Source: an uncultured Faecalibacterium sp. (lineage in GTDB: Bacteria; Bacillota; Clostridia; Oscillospirales; Ruminococcaceae). From it: a stretch of 64,000 nucleotides of DNA. Shown in pieces: positions 34,694 to 44,574 of this stretch. The stretch covers positions 1 through 64,000 of the forward strand of contig CAKSZM010000001.1 in the NCBI GenBank assembly GCA_934525735.1, written 5' to 3'. Numbering within the stretch: the first letter of the stretch is position 1; each line of letters starts with the position of its first letter. A program made the translations under genes and the position numbers. The notes below the pieces were generated by a model. That model made no database searches. It worked only from the letters and a program-made list of their open reading frames with translations, and was not told the DNA's origin.

Positions 34694-36451
34694 ATGAAAC
34701 AGCTTATCTCCCGCCGCAATTTTCTGAAAGCTGCCGGTGTTACTACCGCCGCAGCTGCCATCAGTCTGGGCGCCCCTGCTGCGTCGGCATGCATCGGCAA
34801 TTTTGAGGATATCACGATCCTCTACACCAATGATGTCCACACCTACATCGACAAGAAAAGCCCGGAGCTGACCTATGCGGCCATCGCTGCGCTGAAAAAG
34901 AGCTATCAGGATGCAGGGAAGAATGTTCTTCTGGTGGATGCGGGCGACCATATTCAGGGCACTGCTTACGGCTCCATGGACGAGGGCGCATCCATCATTC
35001 AGCTGATGAACGCCGCCGGTTACGATGCAGCAACTCCCGGCAACCATGAGTTTGATTACGGCATGGACCGCGCCCGGGCCGCCATGAAGGAAGCCGATTA
35101 TCCGTATCTGTCCTGCAACTGGGTGTATGAGCCGCTGGGCACCCGCGTTCTGCCGGACGTGAAATATTTCCGTCTCGGCGGGCGGACGATCGCGCTGGTC
35201 GGTGTAACCACGCCCGAGACCTTTACCAAATCTACCCCGGCATACTTCATGGACCCGAGCCAGAAGTTTTACATTTATGATATTCTCGGCGGTGATGACG
35301 GCCAGAAGCTGTATAAAGCTGTGCAGCAGTCCATCGACAAGGCAAAAGTGCTTGCGGATTATGTCATCGGCCTGGGCCATCTGGGCGTTGACCCGTCCTC
35401 TTCGCCGTGGACCAGCAGGGAAGTTATCGAGCATACCTCGGGCTTTGATGCGTTCATCGACGGCCATTCTCACACGGTCATGGAGTGCGAATGGGTAAAG
35501 GATCTGTCCGGCAAGGCTGTGGCTCTGACCCAGACCGGTTCCTACTTTGCCAATGTCGGTGAGATGACTATCAAGGCGGACGGCTCCATCACTGCAAAAC
35601 TGGTCTCGTCCTACGACGGCGTGGATACCGCTGCAGCTGAGATCCAGGCTGCATGGGTGAATACGGTGGATGATATGCTGGGTGAAAAGATCGCGGTGGC
35701 GGATACCAAGTTCTACATCACCGATCCGGCAACCGGTAACCGCCGCATCCGCTCGGCAGAGACGAACCTCGGCGACTTCGTGGCCGATGGCATTTATACC
35801 TACTTTAATGAGATCGAGCAGCTGCACTGCGATGTGGCCATCATGAACGGCGGCGGCATCCGCGCAGATGAAGAAGCCGGTTACTGGACCTTCAAGACCT
35901 GCAAACAGGTCAGTCCCTTCGGCAACGTGGCCTGTCTGATGTCCGTTACCGGCAAGCAGATTCAGGACGCGCTGGAGTTCGCAGCCCGTTTTGCCGGTGC
36001 AGAAGGCAAGGAAAACGGCGGTTTTCTGCAGGTGGCAGGCGCAACTTACGAGATCCACACTGACATTCCCAACACAGTGCAGACCGATGACAAAAACATC
36101 TGGATCGGCAGCGCGACCGGAACGCCCCGTGTGCAGAACGTGAAAATCTATGATAAGACATCCGGCACCTATGTGCCGCTCGACCCGGCAAAAACTTATG
36201 CGCTTGCCGGCATGAACTACACCCTGCGCAATCTGGGCGACGGCTTTGCCATGTTTGACGGTGCCGAGCTGATCAAAGACTATGTGTCTGAGGATTACCT
36301 CGTCATGTCCACCTACGCCATGAGCTTCAGCGGTGTGGACGGCGAAGGTCTGCCGCACCTGTCCACGGCAAATAGTCCGCTGGCAGATTACCCGGGCTAT
36401 CTGCTGGATTACGAGAACCCCTACGGCGCAGGACGCATCAGCATCCTGTAA
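34694..36451 (+). CDS. Tat-exported 5'-nucleotidase (UshA family)
   Basis: A 585-residue two-domain metallophosphoesterase. A twin-arginine signal (SRRNFLKAAG, cleavage after ASA near residue 33) predicts folded export. The catalytic domain has TNDVHTY, DAGDHIQG, PGNHEFDYG and GHSHT metal ligands. The C-terminal 5'-nucleotidase domain has NGGGIRADEEAG and SPFGN. It releases phosphate from extracellular nucleotides or UDP-sugars. The twin-arginine route is unusual for a Firmicute relative of UshA/YfkN. No C-terminal anchor is visible. Start after GAGGAGG. Confidence 0.9.
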   Translation: MKQLISRRNFLKAAGVTTAAAAISLGAPAASACIGNFEDITILYTNDVHTYIDKKSPELTYAAIAALKKSYQDAGKNVLLVDAGDHIQGTAYGSMDEGASIIQLMNAAGYDAATPGNHEFDYGMDRARAAMKEADYPYLSCNWVYEPLGTRVLPDVKYFRLGGRTIALVGVTTPETFTKSTPAYFMDPSQKFYIYDILGGDDGQKLYKAVQQSIDKAKVLADYVIGLGHLGVDPSSSPWTSREVIEHTSGFDAFIDGHSHTVMECEWVKDLSGKAVALTQTGSYFANVGEMTIKADGSITAKLVSSYDGVDTAAAEIQAAWVNTVDDMLGEKIAVADTKFYITDPATGNRRIRSAETNLGDFVADGIYTYFNEIEQLHCDVAIMNGGGIRADEEAGYWTFKTCKQVSPFGNVACLMSVTGKQIQDALEFAARFAGAEGKENGGFLQVAGATYEIHTDIPNTVQTDDKNIWIGSATGTPRVQNVKIYDKTSGTYVPLDPAKTYALAGMNYTLRNLGDGFAMFDGAELIKDYVSEDYLVMSTYAMSFSGVDGEGLPHLSTANSPLADYPGYLLDYENPYGAGRISIL

Positions 36452-36475
36452 TATCCTGCCCGATAGCTTTTATAT

Positions 36476-36518
36476 AAAAAACCGGCGCACCGCTTTTGGG
36501 ACGGTGCGCCGGTTTTTT
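36476..36518. terminator. Bidirectional terminator between the nucleotidase and ACT-protein genes
   Basis: Stem AACCGGCGCACCG/CGGTGCGCCGGTT with AAAAAA before and TTTTTT after, serving both convergent genes. Confidence 0.92.
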
Positions 36519-36536
36519 CAGTTCAGCTCAGGAGCA

Positions 36537-37004
36537 TCACAGCTCATATGCCTTTTTCAGGGCCTCATAGGCGGCATCTTCGTTTTCGGCGTGAACCAGC
36601 AGGGAAATATCCAAATCACTGGTTGTAATCAGCAAAACTTCAATGCCTGCCATGGCTAGGGCATTCAGGGCACGGGAGGCAACACCGCAGCTGGTGACCA
36701 TCTCTTCACCGAAAAGGTTCAGCTTGGAATAGCCGACGCTGATCAGAGGAGGAGTTTTCACGTCTTTGTCCAGATTTGCGGCAGAAATCGCCTTCATCAC
36801 CAGCGGCAGATCACTGGCGGATGCCGTAAAGCTGAAGTCAATGGTCGTACCATGCGGGGCGCTCTGACTGATCATGTCCACCACAACGCCATTGTCTGCA
36901 AAGATCTGCAGATAACGAGCCAAACTGTTGCCCTTGAACTCCACATCCTGCACGCTGATCATCATCAGGCTCGGTTCAATATTGATTTTGGATACTCCGT
37001 ACAT
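36537..37004 (-). CDS. Stand-alone aspartokinase-type ACT-domain pair
   Basis: A 155-residue protein consisting only of two ACT domains, matching the regulatory tail of aspartokinase: NSLARYLQIFADNGVVVDMISQS with DFSFTASASD, then GVASRALNALAMAGIEVLLITTSDLDISLLV. No kinase domain is present. In aspartokinase these domains bind lysine or threonine. It is the last gene of a minus-strand set beginning with asd, dapA and dapB, so a lysine-pathway regulatory subunit or sensor is plausible (inference). The start at 37004 is set by GGATGGAGGG. Confidence 0.8.
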   Translation of the reverse strand: MYGVSKINIEPSLMMISVQDVEFKGNSLARYLQIFADNGVVVDMISQSAPHGTTIDFSFTASASDLPLVMKAISAANLDKDVKTPPLISVGYSKLNLFGEEMVTSCGVASRALNALAMAGIEVLLITTSDLDISLLVHAENEDAAYEALKKAYEL

Positions 37005-37056
37005 AAAAACCCTCCATCCTGCCTGCCTTGCAGGCATCACTCTTCGATCCCACGGT

Positions 37057-38352
37057 TTATGTAAGCGCTAAAAAGTCTGCGCTGATATTATTTTGCGCGA
37101 TTTCCCAGGCGGTGTCAAGGCTGAAATTGGAATATTCCGCCCGTACACCGTGCTGCCGCGCTAACTCCTGTGTATAATCACACAAAAGGTAGGTTCGCAC
37201 ATTGGATTTTCCCGCATCATAGTGCGTGACAGTCGGGTGAAGTTCCGGCATCAGAACCGCAGTCCGGACTGTTCCGTCCGGATTCGTCGTTTTCTGGAAC
37301 TGTGTGGTCAGGATTGCTCCGACAAGCTGATCGGGCTTATTCTGCGTGCTGATAAAGTTGCCCAGCGAATAAGCCGTAAAGACCTGCCGGCCGTCCTGCG
37401 CAGTCAGCCACTGTGCATCCTGCAGCACGTGCGGATGGGTGCCCACGATCAGATCTGCGCCCCAGTCGGCCAGCTGCTGAGCAAGCTGCCGCTGAGAGTC
37501 CGCGATGGTGTGACTGTTCTCCACGCCCCAGTGGACGCCGACCACCACAAAATCCGCTGCCTGTTTTGCCGCACGCACCTGCTGCTCGATCACATCGGTC
37601 TGGCTGGTGTAGATCACATTTGCCGTCATAGCACTGCTCTGCGGAATGCCGTTGGTGTGCTCCGTATACGAGAGGTATGCAATCGTGACGCCATTGATTG
37701 TCTGCATCGGGATGCGGCTGTAATCATCCGTCCCGCGCCACAGGCCCGTTGTTACAACATCCTCCGGCATGCTCTCCCAGAAACGGAGTGTCGCTGCGAT
37801 GCCAGCGGCGCCTTTGTCATAGGTGTGATTGTTGGAAAGACTGAACACTCTTACTCCTGCCCGGTAAAGCGCCCGGGCACAGTCTCCCGGGGTAGAAAAA
37901 CTCGGATAGGAGGACGGCTCGATTTCATCATTGCACAGCGTTTCCTGATTGATCCAGTTGACGTCCTGCTGGGTATAGAACGGCGCGATGTGTTCGTAGC
38001 AGTAGTCAAAACTGTATGCCTCCGACCCGGATGCCCGGCGCTTTGCCTGCTTGTAGATGGGAGAATGGATCAGATCATCCCCTGTTGCAGAAAAACGGAC
38101 GGTTTGAACAACAGGCTCCGGTTCCTTCTCCGGCTCTGCCGGTTCGGACTCTGCAGGCGCCGCCCCGGATACGGGTTCCGATGAGGAGTCCGCCCCTGCA
38201 ACCGGGACTGAACCGCCCGGTAAAAACTTTGGAAGGCAGGCCAGACACAGGAGTGCCAGAACCAGTACGGAGACCGCTGTCCAGAGGTATTGTGTCCGCG
38301 CCCGCCGCTTTGCAGCGGAACGGCGTCTGCGCGGGGCTTCATGCTTGCTCAT
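37057..38352 (-). CDS. CapA family protein (poly-gamma-glutamate synthesis type)
   Basis: A 431-residue protein. An Arg-rich cytoplasmic start (RRRRSAAKRRAR), one membrane helix (about residues 22-42), a Pro/Glu/Ser linker (to about residue 85) and a CapA metallophosphoesterase-like domain (FSATGDDLIHSPIY, LSNNHTYDKG, VVGVHWG, GTHPHVLQ). CapA/PgsA proteins act outside the membrane in gamma-polyglutamate capsule or related amide-ligase pathways, but no capB/capC is nearby. The start at 38352 (ATG) is favoured over an in-frame TTG at 38373. Two further ACT- and dap-related genes flank it. Confidence 0.85.
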   Translation of the reverse strand: MSKHEAPRRRRSAAKRRARTQYLWTAVSVLVLALLCLACLPKFLPGGSVPVAGADSSSEPVSGAAPAESEPAEPEKEPEPVVQTVRFSATGDDLIHSPIYKQAKRRASGSEAYSFDYCYEHIAPFYTQQDVNWINQETLCNDEIEPSSYPSFSTPGDCARALYRAGVRVFSLSNNHTYDKGAAGIAATLRFWESMPEDVVTTGLWRGTDDYSRIPMQTINGVTIAYLSYTEHTNGIPQSSAMTANVIYTSQTDVIEQQVRAAKQAADFVVVGVHWGVENSHTIADSQRQLAQQLADWGADLIVGTHPHVLQDAQWLTAQDGRQVFTAYSLGNFISTQNKPDQLVGAILTTQFQKTTNPDGTVRTAVLMPELHPTVTHYDAGKSNVRTYLLCDYTQELARQHGVRAEYSNFSLDTAWEIAQNNISADFLALT

Positions 38353-38392
38353 ATGATCCACATCTTTCAACAACGCAGGCCGGTTTTACAGC

Positions 38393-39151
38393 TCAGAGCG
38401 CCGCGATCAGGTCGCCCATGTTATACAGGCCAGGCTCTTTATTTGCCAGATAGACCGCAGCATTGATCGCACCGTTCGCAAAAATATTACGGGAATATGC
38501 GGTATGCTTGAGGGTGATCACCTCATCCGGGCCGCAGAACAGCACTTCATGGTCGCCCACGATGCTGCCGCCGCGCACAGAGCTGATGCCGATCTCCTTC
38601 GGGTCGCGCTTCTGGCGGACAGAGGAACGGTCGTATACATAGTGATACTCGCCGTTGTTCTGCTCGTTGATGGCATCGGCCAGCATCAGAGCCGTTCCGC
38701 TGGGAGCATCCAGCTTATTGTGGTGGTGCTGCTCGACGATCTCGATGTCGTAGTTTACTCCAAGAATGGCCGAAGCACGCTTGCATAGCTCAGACAGCAC
38801 ATTGATGCCCATAGACATGTTGGCGCTTTTGAACACGGGAACGGTGCGGGACAGCTGCACGACCTTCAGCTGCAGCTCTTCGGACAGGCCGGTGGTGCAG
38901 ACCACGATGGGCAGCTTGTGCGCTTCGCAATAGGGCAGGGCCTTTTCCACCGCAGCGGGGGAGCTGAAATCGATGATCACATCGCCTTTGCCCTCCAGCT
39001 TTTCCAGGCTGTCATAAACCGGGATGCCGCTCTGCTCGCCGCCTTTCACGTCAATACCGGCAATGACACGGCAGTCCTCGCGCTGTGCGATCAGATCACA
39101 CAGAACATGACCCATCCGGCCGCCGATACCCTGAATCACAATTTCCGTCAT
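38393..39151 (-). CDS. dapB: 4-hydroxy-tetrahydrodipicolinate reductase
   Basis: A 252-residue enzyme. It has a Rossmann start IVIQGIGGRMGHV, DFSSP and CTTGLSEE near residue 85, the catalytic EQHHHNKLDAPSGTAL motif (near residue 139) and the substrate-binding RGGSIVGDHEV (near residue 194). It reduces HTPA to tetrahydrodipicolinate in diaminopimelate/lysine synthesis. Lies downstream of dapA in the same direction (83-base gap). Confidence 0.96.
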   Translation of the reverse strand: MTEIVIQGIGGRMGHVLCDLIAQREDCRVIAGIDVKGGEQSGIPVYDSLEKLEGKGDVIIDFSSPAAVEKALPYCEAHKLPIVVCTTGLSEELQLKVVQLSRTVPVFKSANMSMGINVLSELCKRASAILGVNYDIEIVEQHHHNKLDAPSGTALMLADAINEQNNGEYHYVYDRSSVRQKRDPKEIGISSVRGGSIVGDHEVLFCGPDEVITLKHTAYSRNIFANGAINAAVYLANKEPGLYNMGDLIAAL

Positions 39152-39234
39152 AGTTTTACCCTTTCCTGCCGCAGTTCAGTGCGGCGTATACGGCAAAATG
39201 CCCGGACAGGAGCCGCCGGGCATTTTGCGATGGA

Positions 39235-40128
39235 TCATTCCTGAATCAGACCTGCTTCCTGCAGGGCCTTTTCAATATACTCTTTGTGTGCATCGCTCGG
39301 CTCTACCAGAGGCAGACGGCACTCACCGGCCTCCCAGCCAAGCACGTTCATGGCATACTTCACCGGGATGGGGTTCACTTCGCAGAACAGGGCATCGGCC
39401 AGCGGCAGCATCTCCAGCTGCAGCTCGCGCGCCTTGGCGGTGTCGCCGTCAAAGAATGCCTTGCAGCAGTTGTGCACCAGCTCCGGTTTGACATTGGAAA
39501 CCACGCTGATCACGCCCTTGCCGCCCAGAGCCAGCAGGGGAACCACCTGGTCATCGTTGCCGGAGTAGATATTCAGCTCATCGCCGCACAGCTGTGCGAT
39601 TTTGGCTACCTGCGAAATATTGCCGGAAGCTTCCTTGATGCCGTTGATCAGCGGATGTTTGCTCAGCTCCAGAGCCGTCTCCGGCGCAATGTTCAGGCCG
39701 GTGCGGGAAGGCACGTTGTACACGATCACCGGGATGCCGCCGGCTTCGGCCATGGCAGTAAAGTGGGCGACAAGACCAGCCTGAGAGGTCTTGTTGTAGT
39801 ACGGCGTGACCATCAGCAGAGCATCGGCACCGCACTCGGCAGACTTTGCAGCCAGTGCGCAGCCGTGGTCGGTATCATTGGAGCCGGCGCCTGCAATCAC
39901 AGGCACACGGTGGTTCACAACGTCCACTGTGTACTTGATTGCAGCCAGCTGCTCTTCGTCGGTCATGGTGGAGCACTCGCCGGTGGTTCCGCAGATCACA
40001 ATGGCGTCCGTGCCGCGGGCGATCTGATCCTCGATAATGCGGCCCAGCTCGTCAAAATTGATGCTTCCGTCCTCGTACATCGGGGTGATAATGGCAACGC
40101 CCGCGCCGGTAAAGACAGGATTCTTCAT
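39235..40128 (-). CDS. dapA: 4-hydroxy-tetrahydrodipicolinate synthase
   Basis: A 297-residue TIM-barrel lyase/synthase. GTTGECSTM binds the pyruvyl carboxylate, YNVPSRTG holds the catalytic tyrosine, and GIKEASGN holds the Schiff-base lysine. It condenses pyruvate with aspartate semialdehyde. The start at 40128 is an ATG 11 bases from AAAGGAG; an in-frame TTG at 40134 has a tighter spacing and cannot be excluded. It follows asd directly. Confidence 0.96.
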   Translation of the reverse strand: MKNPVFTGAGVAIITPMYEDGSINFDELGRIIEDQIARGTDAIVICGTTGECSTMTDEEQLAAIKYTVDVVNHRVPVIAGAGSNDTDHGCALAAKSAECGADALLMVTPYYNKTSQAGLVAHFTAMAEAGGIPVIVYNVPSRTGLNIAPETALELSKHPLINGIKEASGNISQVAKIAQLCGDELNIYSGNDDQVVPLLALGGKGVISVVSNVKPELVHNCCKAFFDGDTAKARELQLEMLPLADALFCEVNPIPVKYAMNVLGWEAGECRLPLVEPSDAHKEYIEKALQEAGLIQE

Positions 40129-40172
40129 AACCAAAAAAACTCCTTTGCATGCGTTTTTTGCGCAAAATATGC

Positions 40173-41255
40173 TTAGTCGAAATAGCCCTTCGCTGCCAGC
40201 AGCTCCGCTAGCAGAACGCCGCCGCCTGCAGCACCGCGCAGGGTATTGTGGCTCATGCAGGCAAACTTGTAATCGAACAGGGTATCTTCACGCAGACGGC
40301 CGATGCACACTGCCATACCGTTTTCGGTGTTGCGGTCCAGCTTGGGCTGCGGACGATCCGGCTCGGTAAAGTAGTGCAGGAACTGCTTGGGTGCGCTGGG
40401 CAGATTCAGCTCCTGTGCGGGGCCGCGGAAGGTTGCCCATGCATCCAGAATCTGCTCCTTGGTGGGTTTTTTGTCAAAGCTCACGAATACAGCAGCGGTG
40501 TGGCCGTCGGAAACAGGCACACGGAAGCACTGTGCAGTGATCACAGGCTTCTCTGCGTTGACGATGCGGTCGCCCTCGATGTGGCCCCACAGCTTCAGCG
40601 GCTCGCGCTCGCTCTTTTCCTCTTCGCCGCCGATGTAGGGGATCACGTTGTCCACGATCTCAGGCATCCGGTCGAAGGTTTTGCCTGCGCCGGAAATCGC
40701 CTGATAGGTGCAGACCAGCGCCTTGCTGACGCCAAAGTCCTTCATCAGCGGGTGCAGGGCGGGGACATAGCTCTGCAGGCTGCAGTTGGACTTGACGGCA
40801 ATGAAGCCGCGCTTGGTGCCCAGACGCTTGCGCTGTGCCGGAATGATCTCGATGTGGTCGGCATTGATCTCGGGCACGACCATCGGCACATCCGGGGTAA
40901 AGCGGTTTGCACTGTTGTTGGAGACAACCGGGCACTCGGCCTTGGCGTAGGCTTCTTCCAGAGCCTTGATCTCATCCTTGGGCATATTGACAGCACAGAA
41001 GATGAAGTCTACCTGAGAAGCGACCTCTTCCACTTTGGAAGCGTCCAGCACGACCATCTTCTTCACACTCTCGGGCATGGGGACGTTCATAGCCCAACGG
41101 GGGCCGACAGCCTCCTCATAAGTCTTGCCTGCGCTGCGGCCGGACGCAGCCAGAACAGTCAGCTTGAACCAGGGGTGATTTTCCAGCAGCGTCACAAAAC
41201 GCTGACCCACCATACCGGTTGCACCTACGATACCCACTTTATACTGTTTTTCCAT
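40173..41255 (-). CDS. asd: Aspartate-semialdehyde dehydrogenase (archaeal/fungal type)
   Basis: A 360-residue enzyme. It has NADP motif GIVGATGMVGQRF, the catalytic cysteine in VKSNCSLQSY (near residue 157), SGAGKTFDRMP and the C-terminal histidine region. The sequence pattern (WAMNVPMPESVKKM, RFTPDVPMVVPEIN) belongs to the longer archaeal/fungal-like subgroup, not the usual bacterial 330-340-residue form. It makes the branch-point aldehyde for lysine, threonine and methionine. ATG at 41255; the frame upstream lacks a better ribosome site. First gene of the dap set. Confidence 0.94.
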   Translation of the reverse strand: MEKQYKVGIVGATGMVGQRFVTLLENHPWFKLTVLAASGRSAGKTYEEAVGPRWAMNVPMPESVKKMVVLDASKVEEVASQVDFIFCAVNMPKDEIKALEEAYAKAECPVVSNNSANRFTPDVPMVVPEINADHIEIIPAQRKRLGTKRGFIAVKSNCSLQSYVPALHPLMKDFGVSKALVCTYQAISGAGKTFDRMPEIVDNVIPYIGGEEEKSEREPLKLWGHIEGDRIVNAEKPVITAQCFRVPVSDGHTAAVFVSFDKKPTKEQILDAWATFRGPAQELNLPSAPKQFLHYFTEPDRPQPKLDRNTENGMAVCIGRLREDTLFDYKFACMSHNTLRGAAGGGVLLAELLAAKGYFD

Positions 41256-41313
41256 TTCCAGCACCTTTCCTTTCAGCCAGAGCAATAAATATTACGATTG
41301 CGCAGATCACGGC

Positions 41314-41342
41314 TTGCAAACCAAACCGCAATGCAATATAAT
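41314..41342 (+). promoter_or_regulatory. queA promoter
   Basis: TTGCAA at 41314, 17 bases, perfect TATAAT at 41337. It lies in the 164-base space between divergent asd and queA. Confidence 0.7.
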
Positions 41343-41419
41343 AGATACTGTTTATACAGATTTTATGATATCATTGATACGGTGTCCGTGTCAATCATCG
41401 GAAAGGCAAATTGCGCACT

Positions 41420-42448
41420 ATGTTAAAAAAAGATTTTTGGTATGATTTACCCAAAGAGCTCATTGCACAGGAACCGGCATCCCCCCGGGATTCTGCACGG
41501 CTGATGGTGCTGAGCCAGAAGGACGACAGCATCCAGCACCGGATCTTCCACGATCTGCCGGAATATCTGGAGCCGGGCGACCTGCTGGTGGTCAACAATT
41601 CCAAGGTCCTGCCTGCCCGTATCGTCGGCATCAAGCAGCCCACTGGCGCCGTGTGCGAGCTGCTGCTGCTTCGTCAGGTGAAGGGTGACCAGTGGGAATG
41701 CCTTGCAAAGCCCGGCAAACGGATGCAACCCGGCACGAAGGTGAGCTTTGGCGACGGCAGTCTGACCGCCGTGGTAGATGAAACCTTGGAAGACGGCAAC
41801 AAGTACGTTACATTCTATTATGATACCGAGACGCTTTATGAAAAACTGGACGAGTTCGGCAAAATGCCGCTGCCGCCCTACATCACGAAGCAGCTGGAAG
41901 ACCAGAGTCAGTATCAGACGGTCTATGCCAAGGAGCTGGGCAGCGCTGCGGCTCCCACGGCCGGCCTGCACTTTACCCCGGAGCTGATGGATACTATCCG
42001 CGCCAAGGGCGTGAACATTGCCGAAGTGACTCTGCACGTCGGTCTCGGAACTTTCCGTCCCGTGCAGGAGGATGAGATCACCGACCACAAGATGCACAGC
42101 GAGTGGTACTGCATCGATGAAAAGACCGCTCAGATGATCCGTGACACCAAGGCTGCCGGGCACCGCGTGATCGCCGTGGGCACCACCAGCTGCCGCACGC
42201 TGGAAGCCGTTGCTGCAAAGTACGGCGAGATCCGCGCCTGCAGCGGCAACACCTCCATCTTCCTGTATCCTGGCGTGAAGTTCAACTGCATCGACGGTCT
42301 GATCACAAATTTCCATCTGCCGGAAAGCACCCTGATCATGCTGGTGTCCGCTCTCTATGGCTATGAGAAGACCATGGCGGCTTATAAGGTGGCCGTCAAC
42401 GAGAAATACCGCTTTTTCTCGTTCGGCGATGCGATGCTGATTCTCTGA
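41420..42448 (+). CDS. queA: S-adenosylmethionine:tRNA ribosyltransferase-isomerase
   Basis: A 342-residue QueA. It has the LPKELIAQEPASPRDSARLMVL start, NNSKVLPARI, GSAAAPTAGLHFT (near residue 175), HVGLGTFRPV and NFHLPESTLIMLVSAL. It transfers the ribosyl part of SAM to preQ1 in tRNA to make epoxyqueuosine. ATG at 41420; an in-frame TTG at 41411 is closer to GAAAGG and is an alternative. It sits directly before tgt, the partner enzyme of the queuosine pathway. Confidence 0.95.
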   Translation: MLKKDFWYDLPKELIAQEPASPRDSARLMVLSQKDDSIQHRIFHDLPEYLEPGDLLVVNNSKVLPARIVGIKQPTGAVCELLLLRQVKGDQWECLAKPGKRMQPGTKVSFGDGSLTAVVDETLEDGNKYVTFYYDTETLYEKLDEFGKMPLPPYITKQLEDQSQYQTVYAKELGSAAAPTAGLHFTPELMDTIRAKGVNIAEVTLHVGLGTFRPVQEDEITDHKMHSEWYCIDEKTAQMIRDTKAAGHRVIAVGTTSCRTLEAVAAKYGEIRACSGNTSIFLYPGVKFNCIDGLITNFHLPESTLIMLVSALYGYEKTMAAYKVAVNEKYRFFSFGDAMLIL

Positions 42449-42479
42449 TTTTTTCTCGGTGATATGGCTTTATTTCTGA

Positions 42480-43697
<1,218 letters not shown>

Positions 43698-43706
43698 GAA
43701 TAGCCC

Positions 43707-43735
43707 TTGCAACGTGTCGTTTAAAAAGGTATAAT
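43707..43735 (+). promoter_or_regulatory. yajC promoter
   Basis: TTGCAA at 43707, 17 bases, perfect TATAAT at 43730. Confidence 0.75.
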
Positions 43736-43770
43736 AAATTTATCTGAATTTTGAGAGGAGATTTTGCCCC

Positions 43771-44088
43771 ATGCAATTTCTGACTACCACATCCGAAGGC
43801 TACATCAGCCTGTTCTTCACGCTGGCACTGATGCTGGTCCTGCTGTACTTCATGATCTATCGTCCCCAGAAGAAGCAGGAAAAGAAGGACGCCGCCATGC
43901 GCAGCAGCCTGGAGATCGGCGACCAGGTCACCACCATCGGCGGTGTCATCGGCCGTGTTGTTGCCATCAAGGATGACACCTTTGTTCTGGAGACTGGCGC
44001 TGACCGTGTGAAGATCCGCTTCACCAAGACCGCTATCGCATCGGTCGAGAAGCTGAACATGGACAAGGCCACTTCCGACAAGAAGTAA
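43771..44088 (+). CDS. yajC: Preprotein translocase subunit YajC
   Basis: A 105-residue protein. One membrane helix (about residues 10-30), the YFMIYRPQKKQEKK signature, a GDQVTTIGGVIGRV beta-rich domain and a charged tail. Accessory subunit of the SecDF complex. Gene order queA-tgt-yajC is a widely conserved arrangement. Strong promoter and ribosome site GAGAGGAG. Confidence 0.95.
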   Translation: MQFLTTTSEGYISLFFTLALMLVLLYFMIYRPQKKQEKKDAAMRSSLEIGDQVTTIGGVIGRVVAIKDDTFVLETGADRVKIRFTKTAIASVEKLNMDKATSDKK

Positions 44089-44110
44089 TTTTTATCAAAG
44101 AGCATATCCG

Positions 44111-44153
44111 ACGCGCTTTCCTGCATAGCATTGCAGCAGGGAGGCGCGTTTTT
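44111..44153 (+). terminator. Terminator hairpin of yajC that also carries the next gene's ribosome site
   Basis: ACGCGCTTTCCTGC pairs with GCAGGGAGGCGCGT, followed by TTTT. GGGAGG in the 3' arm is spaced correctly for the ATG at 44154. Confidence 0.75.
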
Positions 44154-44549
44154 ATGTCTGATAGAAAAAGATTCCCTGCGGGATTTGGCGTCTGGCTGTT
44201 TGCCGGACTGATGGGCGTTCTGATGATGGCTGTATGCCTTGCAGGAATGGCTTTCCTGATGGTATCGCGGGAGCTTTCCGGTTCTTCTGCGGCGCTGCTG
44301 GCAACGGCTGCGGCAGGTGCCGGCAGCTTTTTCAGCGGATGGCTCGCCGCATTCCGGAATCGGGAAGGCGGCCTGCTCTGCGGTGCCGTACAGGGGCTGA
44401 TATTTGCTGCGTTACTGGCGATCCTGACTCTTCCGGCCGGTTTTCCAATGGAGCGATCAATCCTCACACGGTTTGCTGCAGCTGTTTTGTGCGGCATTCT
44501 GGGCGGATTTTTGGGTGTCCGTGTCCCTGTAAAAAAGCATATCCATTGA
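44154..44549 (+). CDS. TIGR04086 family membrane protein
   Basis: A 131-residue protein with four predicted helices (about residues 13-38, 45-68, 75-98, 104-125), the layout of the TIGR04086 family often found beside yajC in Clostridia. Function unknown. Its ribosome site is the 3' arm of the yajC terminator hairpin, so expression probably depends on readthrough and hairpin opening. Confidence 0.72.
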   Translation: MSDRKRFPAGFGVWLFAGLMGVLMMAVCLAGMAFLMVSRELSGSSAALLATAAAGAGSFFSGWLAAFRNREGGLLCGAVQGLIFAALLAILTLPAGFPMERSILTRFAAAVLCGILGGFLGVRVPVKKHIH

Positions 44550-44574
44550 ACAGTCCGGAAGGAGACAAAGCAGA

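Noticed and set aside
36537-41255. Lysine riboswitch upstream of asd
   Set aside because: The space upstream is under 170 bases, shared with a divergent promoter, and shows no L-box elements.
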